DNA of 64,000 nt from Gnetum montanum (Eukaryota > Streptophyta > Gnetopsida > Gnetales > Gnetaceae). The position numbers were made by a program, and so were the translations under genes. The stretch lies in contig MNCI01025366.1 in the NCBI GenBank assembly GCA_015680685.1, positions 307,455 through 371,454 on the forward strand, written 5' to 3'. Shown one piece after another: positions 33,706 to 44,809 of this stretch. Numbering within the stretch: the stretch's first letter is position 1; every line of letters starts with the position of its first letter. The notes under the pieces are model-generated. The model was not told the DNA's origin, made no database searches, and was given only the letters and a program-made list of their open reading frames with translations.

Positions 33706-34280
33706 GTGAGTCTTCCAATATCTTTGTGATACTATGAATTATGGAATTTGTTACAAAAATGATTCCAATAGACTTTATGGCTTTGTTGATGCAGATTGGG
33801 GTAGTGATATTGATAGTAGGAAATCTACTAGTGGATATGTGTATAATCTCTTTGGTGGTGTTGTTTTTTTTGGAAAAGGCAAAAACAATATTGTATCCCT
33901 CAATTTACCACTGAAGTTGACATTGCTAACTTAGTATGCATAGAGGCTATATGGTTTCAAAAGCTAATTGTTGAACTTGGCATCACTCAGATTCCAATAA
34001 ATATTGACTGTGATAGTCAAAGTGCCATAAGCATTTCTAAGAACCCAACTTTTTATGCCTGAACGAAACACATTGAAATATAATATCACTATATATGGAA
34101 AGAAATGAAAAAACAAAGGATTTTTCTGAATAAGATATCTACTGAAGCAATGTATTCACTAAGTCAACACCTACTGAAAAGTTTTTCTAATGCCCATTAA
34201 CCTTTGGTCTTATTTAGACCTGATTTCCTACAATGGTCTTGACTTTTCTTCAAAGCAACCAAACTTTCAAAAGAGAGAAT
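33706..34280 (+). pseudogene. Ty1/copia element C, RNase H and 3' end
   Basis: It resumes the copia frame after E. RVFQYLCDTMNYGICYK is followed by RLYGFVDADWGSDIDSRKST, SGYVYNLFGG, a region matching the I.CDSQSAI motif in shifted frames (34000-34040), and a remnant of the RTKHID..YH motif (34060-34090). The last bases, AAAAGAGAGAAT at about 34270-34280, look like the polypurine tract before the LTR. Stops and frameshifts are frequent. Confidence 0.88.
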
Positions 34281-34664
34281 TGTAAGGTAGATGAAGGCAA
34301 TTCTACCTTGATGTTCTCCACCACCAATATTCCTTGCCACCTTTACACAATTTTTTCCTATGTGATTCATATTTCCTTTCTTTTATATTTTGTTCCCATA
34401 CCAAAATAAATTACATTATCCCCTTTATTTTAGGTTTATTTTGGTAATTGGAACAATATATAATGAGCTCCAATGGAGCATTTTTGAAATAACAATTATA
34501 ATGCATAAGGTGCAATCCTCCTCTCTTGTATTTATTAATTCTCTCTATGCTTCAATCTTAAAGCTTTGCTGCTACCGGTCTAAGAACCAATTTTTTTGGT
34601 TGAGGTTTTTAAGACTAACTTTGTGTCTTGCCAATTTCTACATTGTTCTTCATTTTATCTTACA
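34281..34664 (+). repeat. 3' LTR of copia element C (384 bp)
   Basis: It starts TGTAAGG after a purine-rich tract and ends TCTTACA, short inverted ends typical of LTRs. A TATATAAT motif at about 34456-34463 could be its TATA box. The partner LTR is outside the window, so the borders rest on the end motifs only. Confidence 0.62.
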
Positions 34665-35003
34665 AATTTATTAGCATTGTGTGTGAGAGACTCGGAATAA
34701 TAGAAATGTTTATATTCTTGGTTTGATATTTCCTTTCATTATAATTATTTCATTTATAAATCTCAATACTAACAATGTGCTGCCTTGGAAATCTAAGGGA
34801 TTTTCAGCCTGGACCTTTTTTATACTCATAGGTATGTTACCTTTTCTTGGCCATTCTCGTACAAGCTTTACTCGAATACTGCTATATCGTCGTGACCCAG
34901 CCTTGGGTGTAATCAATTTCAGTTTCAATTAAAAATGCCATAATATTTGGGCTGGGTCAACTAGGCCATTATAAAGGTTTTTCATCTCTTGTGGCTTGCA
35001 CAG
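34665..35003 (+). other. Intron end upstream of ankyrin exon
   Basis: AT-rich, non-coding sequence between the copia LTR and a splice acceptor (TTGCACAG, ending at 35003). I see no other feature in it. If the first exon of the ankyrin gene lies left of the window, the nested retrotransposons 1-34664 are all within this intron. Confidence 0.5.
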
Positions 35004-36539
35004 GAGTGCTCCGTATTCTATCAGAGATGGAAGGTGGGTGTGAATATCTGGATCAGACAGATGAATGTGGAGCCACAGCCCTGCATAGTGCAGTAGATGG
35101 AGGTAACGTGGACGCAGTGAAATACCTTGTTAACTACAAAGCAAGCCTCTGCGACAAATTCGACGGACAGGGACGATGTCCAATTCACGTGGCCGCCAGG
35201 AAAGGTGATTGTTTAAGCATTGACATCATGTTGGACAAGAACCCCGACTACGCCGGCATTGTTTGCTGCGACGGAAAAACCATTCTACACTACGCAGCAG
35301 AGTACAGCCAGTGCGAGGTCGTCGACAGAATTCGGCAGCAACGATGTCTTTACAGATTGTACGGGGACGAGCGTGATAGAGACGGTAACCGGCCATTGCA
35401 CCTAGCCATGAAGACTAACGCAGGCAAAGCCAAAGCCATGATGGAAATGCTTGTCACCCACTTTCCTCAGGTGGTATATTAGTGTGAATGTGTTGTTTTT
35501 AAATTTTCTTTTCTTAATGTAGTCGAAAGTGAAGTTCTTTTTAAACAAATTCAGACGATGTGTTAGTACAATAAATGTATTTAATATTGTCTTTTCATTA
35601 AGCCTCTAGTATTCTTAGTTTTAGTTTATCTGTTTCAAATGTTATTAAGAACATTTGATAAGAAGACATTTCATAATCTTCTTAATAATATTTTCAAAAT
35701 TCATCGTATATATATTTCTTAATGATTTAATAAATTCCATTTGTCTGTGATAGAATTAGCCTTGCATAAGCAATAACCCTTTTCCTAGGAATAAGATATC
35801 AGATAGAGTTTGTGTTTTAATCTGAAATGCCTTTCATAAATATTAATTATATATCCAAAAACAATGTTAACTCTAAAGATATAAGAGGACTGCATGGTCA
35901 ATTATGATATTTGATTTATCAGGATTGCTATTAAGATTTTGTTCATGGTTGCCCCTGATCAACCAACAACAGGTGAAACCAAATGTGAAAAATAATGTGG
36001 GCCTTACGCCACTGGATGTGTTCTACAGCTGCTCAGACGGGGACACAGATGGAGCAGGAGAATCAGATCAGAAGGAAAAGGCTTTCCTGGAAGAGGCAGC
36101 CATTAGGCTGGGCCTGCGTGTCTCCAAAAAAAATGTTTATAACGAGGAAGCGCGCAGCGACAGGGAGAGAATAAACAAACTCATGGAAATCAATGCCCTC
36201 ATCGCTACTCTGCTTGCTACCGTGTCTGCTGCTGCTCCGTTTCAGTTGTCGGACAACATTTGTCTCACCAGTGATGAGATGTCCCTGACTCTGTATAAGG
36301 ATTGCCAAGACAACCTGAACGCCATGACATGGTTCCTGTTCTGGAACAGTGGAGCATTCTGGAGTTCCTGCACGGTGTTGCTGATATGGTTGTTGTGCGA
36401 AGGCATCTGGACGCACACGCTGCGGCCATGGCTGTTGGCCTCTGTTACCGTGCTTTCTCTGGCCCTAGTTTCTGAGTCAGTTGCTGTATTCTATGCTACG
36501 CGAGTCGCAAGGTGGAGACTCGACTATTACTACAAAGGG
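35004..36539 (+). CDS. Ankyrin-repeat membrane protein with PGG-like C-terminal domain (partial, two exons)
   Basis: Exon 35004-35470 follows a TTGCACAG acceptor and ends CAG before GTGGTA. The second exon, 35973-36539, follows an AACAACAG acceptor and ends before GTAAGT. They join in phase 0 (HFPQ to VKPNVKNN). Exon one encodes about four ankyrin repeats (GATALHSAVDGGNVDAVKYL, GRCPIHVAARKG, GKTILHYAAEY, GNRPLHLAM). Exon two has NVGLTPLDVF, a charged linker, then NALIATLLATVSAAAPF, which aligns with the PGG domain of plant ankyrin proteins. At least two hydrophobic helices follow. Family members (ITN1/ACD6-like) are usually membrane proteins in stress or defence signalling. That role is inferred here. 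Both exons are undamaged, with base composition unlike the AT-rich surroundings. First and last exons were not found. Confidence 0.85.
35471..35972 (+). other. Intron of the ankyrin gene (502 bp)
   Basis: It starts GTGGTA and ends AACAACAG. It is AT-rich with frequent stops. Reading frames on both sides join without a shift. Confidence 0.75.
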
Positions 36540-37399
36540 GTAAGTTGCTTCTATCCTATCCTTTCCAAGTTAATATAATAAATGCCGCATGTTGGAATTA
36601 ACCTCGTTGATTTTTTCTCACCTTTAATTTATAGAATATGTGAACGTAGGTGAAAGATGAGCAAAAGTCTAACCTCTTTTCAAAAATACGAAGTTTATCA
36701 CCATTTCAAATGATACCTTATTTCCTATACAATGTTGTACTTATTTTTAAGGCACTTAGGCTATATGCTTATCCCTAAAGCCAATCTATTTTAGTTCACA
36801 ATGCAAGTCATTTCATCTAGTTTTCTATATATTTGAACAAAGTAAAATGTTATCCTTAATTAGTTCTGCAGCTTTGCTTAGTTTGCATGTGAATGTTGAG
36901 CAAAATATGGAAGTGAGAAAAAGAACGACAATGAAAAGAAAAGAATAAAAGTAGTAGAGAAACAACCATTGGTGTTATGTGGTAAAACCCTTCAATGTGA
37001 AGGGTAACATACATAGGAAAGTAGGTAGTTTATTAATCTCAAAAAAGAATCACAACATTACAAACAAGGTGTTAAAATATAATTGTAACACAATGTACAA
37101 TCATCATCATAATGATCCAAGGTCATTTGTAATCACTTGGAAATAAGTTATGACCTTATTCGTAAAACATAAGTAGTCATCAATTAGTCATGAAGAAGTG
37201 ACATTAAGACATAAGAAGATGTGGTGAGAAACAATCTAAAGATTAAGAAAGCAATGTGTGGAAGTAATAATGAATCATAAGAGAAGATACTAGATGAAGC
37301 ATTACATAGAAGACAATTAGAATTAGAACCATAAGAAACCAAAGATACATATCCAAAGTAAAAAAGTAGTCAATATTAGAAAACATAACCAAAGAGAGA
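36540..37399 (+). other. Intron start and AT-rich sequence after ankyrin exon
   Basis: It begins with a strong donor, GTAAGT. I could not identify the next exon. A small inverted repeat (ACCCTTCAATGTGAAGGGT, about 36988-37006) follows TGTTATGTGG at 36973. This could be the true left end of the H repeat, but I could not confirm it. Confidence 0.45.
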
Positions 37400-37993
37400 A
37401 ATCATGGCAAATCATATATTCATAATGATCATCTAATAAGCTAAAAGGTTATCAAGTGATTCATAAGAGAAAGAAGTGAAGAAGAATCTAGTTTCTTAAT
37501 TAGGATAAGAAGATCTAAGGTAAGACATTCATAACCTCGTCTAGTTTCCTAAATAGGAAGAGAAGACCATTTGAAAGGTTGCAATGAAAAGAAGAAGATG
37601 ACTATGAAAAAGGCACAAGTTATGATTGAGGTAGCAATTTGTAACAGGTTAGGCTGTGGATCTCTAAGGAGCCCAAGAAGGCCCACCCTACGTAAGACTA
37701 ACCAATCAAGAAAATTCCCACTAGACATATTATAAGTAATAGGTAAAGGTAGGCATCGTAAAGATGTAGCTAAAAAAAAAGAACTAAAAAAAAAGGAAAA
37801 TTCATTACAAAAAAAAGATTTGTTACAAGACTAGAAGACATGAAGAATGACTTTAGAATGTGGACAATATGATTACAAAACATGTATAATGATGAATTAT
37901 TTAATCAACAAGTTATGTGTTAATTTTTCTCATAGCCTAAAAGATCCTTGTTTAATTAGAGTTGTGCAAGAGATGTAAAACTAAACTTTAACA
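37400..37993 (+). repeat. 5' direct repeat (putative LTR) of element H
   Basis: It ends TTTAACA immediately before the primer site. It matches 56718-57293 over most of its length, for example CTAGTTTCCTAAATAGGAAG (37540 and 56839) and AAGTTATGTGTTAATTTTT. The left border is uncertain because similarity fades near AAAGAGAG at about 37392. Confidence 0.72.
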
Positions 37994-38004
37994 TGGTATC
38001 AGAG
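37994..38004 (+). promoter_or_regulatory. Primer binding site, element H (initiator Met type)
   Basis: TGGTATCAGAG directly follows the repeat end TTTAACA, the classic complement of the 3' end of tRNA-iMet. Confidence 0.82.
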
Positions 38005-40108
38005 TAAGAAGTTAAATGTTGATTATGAGGAAAAGCAATTAAGGAGAAAATAGAACTAGAAATACTGAAATCAAAAGTGAAGTGTGTTAAGAAATCACAA
38101 TGATTCATAAAGAAAGGACAATTATATGAGATAGTTATATGAAAATAGTTAATTAATTGGATACTATATATGGAGGAAGAAGTATAAGAAACAAAAACAT
38201 GGACTCATATATTGTTGAGCATAAGAGAGCAAAAAGGTTAGGATACAACAGAAGGGTAGAATAAAACTATTGTGTAATTTCATGAGCAAATGAAGCTCCT
38301 GAAGATAGCCTTAGAAAGAATGTTGGAGTCTCCTATGATGTCAGTAGTTCAAAAGAATGACACTCAACATCATTTTGCTCCTAGAACATCATATGAAGCA
38401 TATTATATACATACTCCAACAAATTGAAGACAAGTTAAATGAGTTGCTATGTTATTTGAAGATAATAGGGGCTCTTAGAAGAGGATATGTGGATAAACGA
38501 AGATAAGACAATAACAATAGAGGACAAGCAAGAAGACCTTACAACTAAAATCAAAGATCTAGAAATAAGCCCCAATATCCTAACCCCCAAACGACCAATT
38601 ATTCAAAATCCTATGACCAAAAATTACATGATGCTAAGCCCATTCTTTGCAATGTATGAAAGACATAAGCTAAGTCATTATAAGACTTAATGTAAACTTT
38701 GTAAGATCATGCAATACAAAGAGAATAAATAAAGGGGATATTTTTGAAATAATGTTTAACACTATAAATGACCACTTAAGTAGTAATTGCCTTATCGATA
38801 ACACGAGTAATCATAAATACCATAAACATAGATAAAAAATCTCCAAAATTGCAATTAAGAAGAAAGAGTTGAGCACAAGCTCATAGCAAGGATTTAAATG
38901 CATTTAGATCAATGTTTTCCTACATATTCTGTTGAAGATTTTCATTTTTGAGCTCTACAAAATCCATTTGTACTAGTCTTTGAGCACCAATATTAAGAAA
39001 AATATGAGTTCAGAGAAGAGGATCAACTATGATGCAGTTTTAGTCAATAAGGAAGTCTTGTCATGCCAAATATAAGTAATGTTTAGGGAAATATTGAGCT
39101 AAAATGCATAATCACTTACAACTCAAATTTCCTACAATAGAGACTAGAATCAATGGTATTCAAAAAATTAAAGGTAGTCGACATGGATGGATACACACAA
39201 TTTGAGGTTTCTATGTAAGAATTGATGACTGGTGAAGAAATGAATTAGTCATTGTAGACATATTCCAATGAAATAATGGAAATTTTTTATTGGGGTAAGT
39301 GTGTTCATGTGCTAATCTCTGAATAGATCATTTGTTTTATTACTAATAAATAAAATGTTTATTTGTTATTTATGGATACTCACTCAATTGATCATGAAGC
39401 CCTAGTGTCTATAGCCCTAGGTAAATACAAACCTCCTAGAAGAACCTATTAATTCCAAATGTAAAATTTATAATGCATGGATAAAATGTACTGATTATCA
39501 TACTATAGTCTAATGGGATACCATTATGATCTTATATTATAGTTAAGTTTGGGACTTGAAATACATTGTAGCAAGAATCATAGTGCATAATTTCTATTAT
39601 GCACTTATGAAGGTGAAAGAGGACACAAGTAGAAAATTGGGCTTTGGAGAACTTCTTACACTATTGGCATAAAGATTCTACACAGAAGTTCTTACTCTAT
39701 TATTAGCATGCATAGTCATGCACATTCTATTAAGAGAAAGTAACATTATGAACTTGACCAACATGAATTAAATAATATTTAAGGAAATAACAATCATAAC
39801 CTTGAAGGAATGAACTGGTTAAGAATCAACTAACATCAGGGTATCAACATGAAGATCATTCAAGGGAACCCTGACACTTACTCCTGAAGATGAGGGTATG
39901 CAAAGAAGTAAAGCAACCTATCAATTATGTAGAAGTCTACATTAGGTAAAGAAAAGGTCATAGGTGATGAGTTCTTATCTATCCCTCCTCCTAATTACTA
40001 TGATATTGTAGATATTAATTCGTACATAGGTTTTCCACTTGTAAATGCTATTTCTTTAGTTGGTCATTACCAATTGATAAACATGACTAAAGCATCACAT
40101 AATCTAAG
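38005..40108 (+). pseudogene. Internal region of element H, first part
   Basis: Decayed coding sequence. Readable pieces include a short open frame at 38487-38690, rich in charged residues and ending YERHKLSHYKT then CKLCK after a stop, which could be a worn zinc knuckle. Another piece near 39980-40108 (SIPPPNYYDIVDINSYIGFP, NAISLVGHYQLINMTKASHN) continues in frame beyond element I. I do not recognise the family, and many stops occur between the pieces. Confidence 0.45.
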
Positions 40109-41642
40109 TGTAACAATAGAAAATGTTGGTTTCTAGAAATACTGAGCGGAGTTTCGTGTACACAGTTCCAACCCTGGATCTGTGCAAGGGCCGTGCTAGA
40201 GAAGACGAATCCAAGGTGCCCTGAACGGTCTTGTCAATAAGATAGGAACTTAATTAATTAGTAAAATTTTTGTAATAATTGGATGGAAAAATGGCAATTT
40301 CAATGAGGAGATATAATATCGTTAATCTTGAAGGTAATTGAAAGCAATGTAAATGATTTAAAGAAATTGCAAAATCCATATAGATAGGACGCAAGAAACT
40401 GGATTTAGAGAGTGTGCAATCCCAAGATCTGGGATTTAACTTATGAAAAAAATATGTTGGATACAATGATTACAGGGAAACTTCGGTATAGACGAAGCAT
40501 GTGCCAACAACAAGAAAGCTATTTAAAGATAAAACAAGCAAAGGTCGATCTACCTTGTTCTAGCCAATCTAGGCGCAAGGGAGTCAAACCCGAAGCAAAA
40601 TATCCGTTAACTTGTTGTTTCTGATCAAGAATTCTTTCCAATCATCTTTGATATTCTTATGATCACTGATCCTCTTTTGTTCTCTTATCAATATTTTCCA
40701 AAAGTTGTCAACGATAGCCAATGAAAGAAAATTTCTCAAAGAGAAAATTTGCCTATCAAGAGAAATTTTTGCCAACCCTTGATCCTTGTCAACTGGAGTA
40801 TTTATAAGGTTAGGGTTAGGAGAAAAATGCGATTTAGATGATGCATGTCCTGAACCTACAAAATACCGTTGACTTGATGTGTTTGTGTTTGAAGCTTGGG
40901 GTGCCATGCTGCATTATGTTCTAAAGCGTAATGCATCGTAATCTACTTTTGCTAGAGCTTTGGCAACAAACTGTTCTTTGGTTACGCTGTAATACGCTAG
41001 AGAGTGTATTTTGACGTATGAACTGATGATGCCTGAATTGCATTATCTCCATCATTGCTTGCATTACGCTGCGTCATGCTACATTACGCTGCGTAGCGTA
41101 ATTCAGCGTAAAATAGCAAACCTAGAAAAAAATGAAGTGTTGTTACCGTGTTTCCCTTGCTTCTGTTCAGTCTTTCTGGGGTTTATTATGCTACACTATG
41201 TATTGTAGCATAATAGGCCCTTAGCTGAAAACGAAAACTAGCTGAGATGTGTGGCATGTTGCAGATCATTGCTTGAGCCTTGAGATTTTGCTGGATCATC
41301 GAGGTCTCGAATTTTGCCATCTTTGTTGTTGCGATTATATGGACTATCTTCTGGCATTATGCTACGTTATGCTACATTACGCTGTGTTGTGTAATGCAGC
41401 GTAATATGCCAAAAGTTAAGATTTTTGAAACATAAAAAAAAATTGCGAAGTTGAAGGCTTGATGTCATGCACTCCTTGTCTTGTTCTGTCCTCTGGAGCC
41501 TATTACGTTGTGCTGCGTAGTCTGGCGTAACATACCCTTAGCCGAAAAGGGAACTTGCTGAGCCACGACTTGTTGCAAATCCTTGCCTAAGTCTCAAGAT
41601 TTTGCTGAACCGTTGAGGCCTCAAAATTTTCACGGTGTTTCA
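40109..41642 (-). repeat. 3' LTR of element I (1534 bp)
   Basis: In plus coordinates it starts TGTAAC and ends GTTTCA. It pairs closely with 54297-55809. A TATA box on the minus strand (CTTATAAATACTCC) is at about 40796-40809. The U3 side has many TTACGC/GCGTAA motifs, including a stem-loop ATTACGCT-GCGT-AGCGTAAT at 41083-41102. Confidence 0.93.
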
Positions 41643-41658
41643 ATGGCCCCTCTTTGTT
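41643..41658 (-). promoter_or_regulatory. Polypurine tract, element I
   Basis: The minus strand reads CAAAGAGGGGCCAT, directly before the LTR start TGAAACACC. Confidence 0.85.
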
Positions 41659-41659
41659 G

Positions 41660-42250
41660 ACGTTTAGAGGGCTTGCCCAAAGGACGTCGACAAAGAATAC
41701 AAAACACTAGAGAGGTAAAGACACCAACAACATCTGTCAGCAATTTCTCAGATGTCGCTCTATTAGACTTGGAAGTGCGAAGGTGGGAGGAGGAGAATAG
41801 GAGGGATCTTAAAGAAGTGAGAGGAGGAAGGTTCGGGGAAGACTCAAGCATGTGAACATGAAACTTTCGCAAACAAGTCATTAGGCATCCTTCCATAGGT
41901 GTATTTGCGAGAGGTTACACTACTTTTCTGCAGATGAAGGGCTTGCACGGACGAGTTGTGTTACGGCCATATGGCCTGGATGAGTTGTTTTACATCCATT
42001 TTGCCTAGCTTTGTCCACTTTTTTTACTTACATTCCACGAGGCGAGTTGCATTATGCTAGTTCATGGACATGATGATGCGAAGGAATTGATTATATGTTC
42101 ACATTTTGTACAAACAAAGAAGAGGGTAAAGGCAATCGTAAGGATAAGGGAAGGAGAAAGTGAAGTAAGGTATCTGATGGAGGGAGAGGTAGGGTTGGCA
42201 CTCCCAAGTAGTCAGGCTAGTTTGAGCAGCCACTTTAGAACGCTGTGACA
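41660..42250 (+). other. Possible opposite-strand coding remnant in element I
   Basis: On the plus strand, reading through the first stop, 41673-42247 gives protein-like text: RQRIQNTREVKTPTTSVSNF, VALLDLEVRRWEEENRRDL, GLHGRVVLRPYGLDELFY and KELIICSHFVQTKKRVK. No family is recognised. It points the same way as the opposite-strand gene at 45308-49758 and might be a further exon or a separate relic. The support is weak. Confidence 0.3.
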
Positions 42251-42825
42251 TCTCACCTCCTGGTGAATGCATTCTCGATCAATGCCATCATTGCAAGTAA
42301 CCTGCAAAACATAACAGAGAACAGAGAGCAAAAGACATCTTCCTAATTGCTAGGAAGGCTATTGAAACAAGCACCGTCCAAAGTGAAAAGGAGAGCATAG
42401 GCCATGAAAAAGGGACCGTAGTAAGGAGCAAGGGTCCCTATATTGATGCTGCAGTTCATGAAGTCATCGTTGATAGCCAGATTCATCTTGCTCAATTGAC
42501 TGGGCAAAGAACCAGTCAGATGAATCTACCAAGCCAAAGTCTGGTGGCAACGACGGGTGGGGGCTACCAAGACTTTGGATGACCATAGTTTCTTCGAGAC
42601 CCCAAGCGGCGAAGTTGATCCCAGGAGCTGCAACTATAGAGTGGCTGTCATAGCAACATCTCCGAGGGATCAGTAGTATGCCTTCCCGCATATCCAAGGA
42701 ATTAGTAGGATGCCAGTGGAGTAGCGGCGTTGCGTCTGTTCTAATGCCTTACCCGTTCCATCTGGTAGGGATGCAGTGCAAGAGTGATCACACTCACTTG
42801 CTTCATGGATTATCTATTGACAAAT
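42251..42825. other. Unassigned internal region of element I
   Basis: Non-coding on both strands as far as I can see, between the coding remnant and the third stem-loop array. No repeat or gene was recognised. Confidence 0.5.
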
Positions 42826-43195
42826 TCCAATTTTGAGTCCTAGTTGACCGTTGTTGTTGGTTTTAAGTCTTAGTAGACTATGGTCCTGGTTTAACGTCTG
42901 GGCAGACTGAAACCTGCTAGTTTTACATTGTAACGGACAGTGGAAGAGCTAGTTTATGGTCCCAAAAGACCGTGCTATGGGTGTTAGTTTTATTTCATGA
43001 CCCAAGGACAAGTCTATGCTAGTTTAGTGTCTTAGAAGACGTATGCTTACCTTGCCAGTTTCATGTCATGGCAGACGACCGAAAACTTTGCTAGTTTAGC
43101 AGCTTGGTAGACGTGTGCAAGAAATGCCAGTTTTATGTCAGAGCAAACGTGTACAACATTGCCATTTTTATGTCGTAGCATACATTTGTTACCTT
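42826..43195. repeat. Stem-loop repeat array 1, element I
   Basis: About ten diverged units spaced 35-60 bp apart. Each begins AGTTTTA or similar and is followed by a short inverted repeat: AGTCT-TAGT-AGACT (42866-42879), GTCTG-GG-CAGAC (42896-42907), GGTC-CCAAAA-GACC (42958-42971), GTCTT-AG-AAGAC (43029-43040). Later units are less regular. The array is related to those at 44810-45070 and 49860-50295. Confidence 0.7.
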
Positions 43196-43216
43196 GCATT
43201 TGAGCCAAGTTGACAT

Positions 43217-44054
43217 TTAGATGTAGTATCGCTTCAGATACATATGATTCATTGGATTTAGGTGTTCATTGCCATTGATGGCTGCTAGCCTGAATGCTCC
43301 ATTGTCATATGTGTTGATAACTAAGAAAGGGCCTTTCCAACTTATAGAGTATTTGCCCACTAGTTCACGAATGGCTTTGAGAACCAAGTCTCCTTTCTTG
43401 ATCGGTTGTTGATGCAAGTTGTGATGATGTTTCTGTTTTTTCCTGTCTTGATACCTTTCGATGGTGTTGAGCATCTGGATGCGTTTCTCCTCTACTGAGT
43501 CTAAATCCATGATCCTGGACTCATTGTGTTGAGTCTCATTTATAACCGTGGAGAGGACCATCTGCAATGAGGAGATTTATAGTTCTAAGGGCAACACTAC
43601 TTTAGATCCATAGACTAGGCTGTAGGGTGTCTTATTAGTAGCTATTCTGCATGTTGTATGATAGGCCCATAGCACGTAGAGGATTTTTTCATGCCATTGT
43701 TTTTTGTTGTTGCTGAGCATCTTCTTGAGTAGATTGATAACCACCTTGTTTGTTGCTTCTACTTGACCATTTTCTTATGGGTAATAGGGTGAGGAAAAAG
43801 ATTTGGTTTCTATACTACTAAAGTGTGGCCCATTGTCAGTCACAATAGTCATAGGAAGCCCAAATCTAGCTACTATATTGTCTAAGATAAAATAGCAAAC
43901 TTGTTGAGATGTAATCTTTCATAGGGGAATAGCCTCGACCCACTTCGTGAAGTACTTGGTGGTGGTGATGATGAAGCTATGTCCTGCAAAAGACTTAGGT
44001 GTGATGGGGCCTATGATGTCTAGTCCCCATCATTGGAATGGCCAAGTGATCTTG
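43217..44054 (-). pseudogene. Ty3/gypsy integrase, element I (zinc domain missing)
   Basis: The core starts right after the RT remnant with WGLDIIGPITPKSFAGHSF (first Asp), then TKWVEAIPL and LPMTIVTDNGPHFSS (second Asp). ENGQVEATNKVVINLLKKML carries the third residue Glu, so all three catalytic residues are present. The C-terminal part has WAYHTTCRIATNKTPYSLVY, and 43567-43217 gives HHNLHQQPIKKGDLVLK and GKYSISWKGPFLVI. The HHCC zinc domain is deleted. Two stops and a frame change are visible. Confidence 0.87.
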
Positions 44055-44640
44055 AAGGATAGTAATGCGTGGCTAGCTATTGTATTGATAAGTTGGTCGA
44101 TACTTGATAATGGGAAGTTGTCTTTAATCGTGGCTTTGTTCAGATTGTGGAAGTCTATACAGATGCGTATTCCTCCCATTTTCTTAGAGACAACTACGAT
44201 GTTCGACACCTAGTCCGAATAATCAACTGTACAAATGAAACCAACCCGATATAGCTTAGTGATTTCCTCACTCATTGATAATGCGATTTCAGGCTTAATC
44301 TTTCGTGCTTTCTGCTTAACAGCTTTGATATGTGGGTCTAAAACTATGTTGTGCTATATTAGCCTTGGATCTAAACCTGGCATATCATCATATGACCATG
44401 CGAACACCGTAATGTTATCTTGGAGCACTTGAGATATATCATTCTACATTTTTTGGTCAAGGAGAGAACTAATTTTCAGGGTTTTTCTTCCTCCTTTGTG
44501 CTTAACCACAGGGATCTCCGTGAGGGAATCCTCAGTCACATCGCTAGCTTCTAGGTCTAGGGTTTGGGCCAAGTGTTCTGGCTAGTCTGGGGATACTTTT
44601 GATGTTGCTATGGTTGTATCACAAAGGGAAGCGTTAGTTC
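44055..44640 (-). pseudogene. Reverse transcriptase N-terminal part, element I (fused to integrase)
   Basis: It reads downward: FAWSYDDMPGLDPRLI, HNIVLDPHIKAVKQKARKI, SEEITKLYRVGFICTVDYSD, VVVSKKMGGIRICIDFHNLN and KATIKDNFPLSSIDQLI, then NTIASHALLSF. At about 44050-44060 it passes directly into the integrase core (KITWPFQ, stop, WGLDI). The catalytic DD box, the RT thumb, RNase H and the integrase zinc domain are therefore lost. It cannot reverse transcribe. Confidence 0.87.
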
Positions 44641-44809
44641 CTACTAGTGCGTGATTGAGCTATCTAACAATTTCCCCGTATGGGCTTGTTAAGGATAATG
44701 TGTAAGTAAAGCTGCGTCCATTTACAAAATGACCTGCAAAATTGCCAAAAATAAAGGTTGTTACATTGCTTTTTTGTCAACCTGTTGAAATGATAGAGGG
44801 TTCTCTTAC
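44641..44809 (-). other. Linker upstream of RT, element I
   Basis: Short region with weak coding signal on the minus strand (GSSFTYTLSLTSPYGEIV), joining the array to the RT remnant. Confidence 0.4.

Noticed and set aside
36063-36416. 117-codon minus-strand ORF
   Set aside because: Antisense shadow of the second ankyrin-gene exon.
37994-38004. Possible tRNA-Met gene fragment
   Set aside because: Only the 3'-end complement (TGGTATCAGAG) is present and it abuts a repeat end. It is a primer binding site.
40584-40907. 107-codon minus-strand ORF in the LTR of I, also open in the other LTR (54772-55095)
   Set aside because: It is conserved and looks protein-like, but the LTR TATA box lies inside it. 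Transcripts would start downstream of its ATG. Two young LTR copies sharing an ORF is weak evidence.
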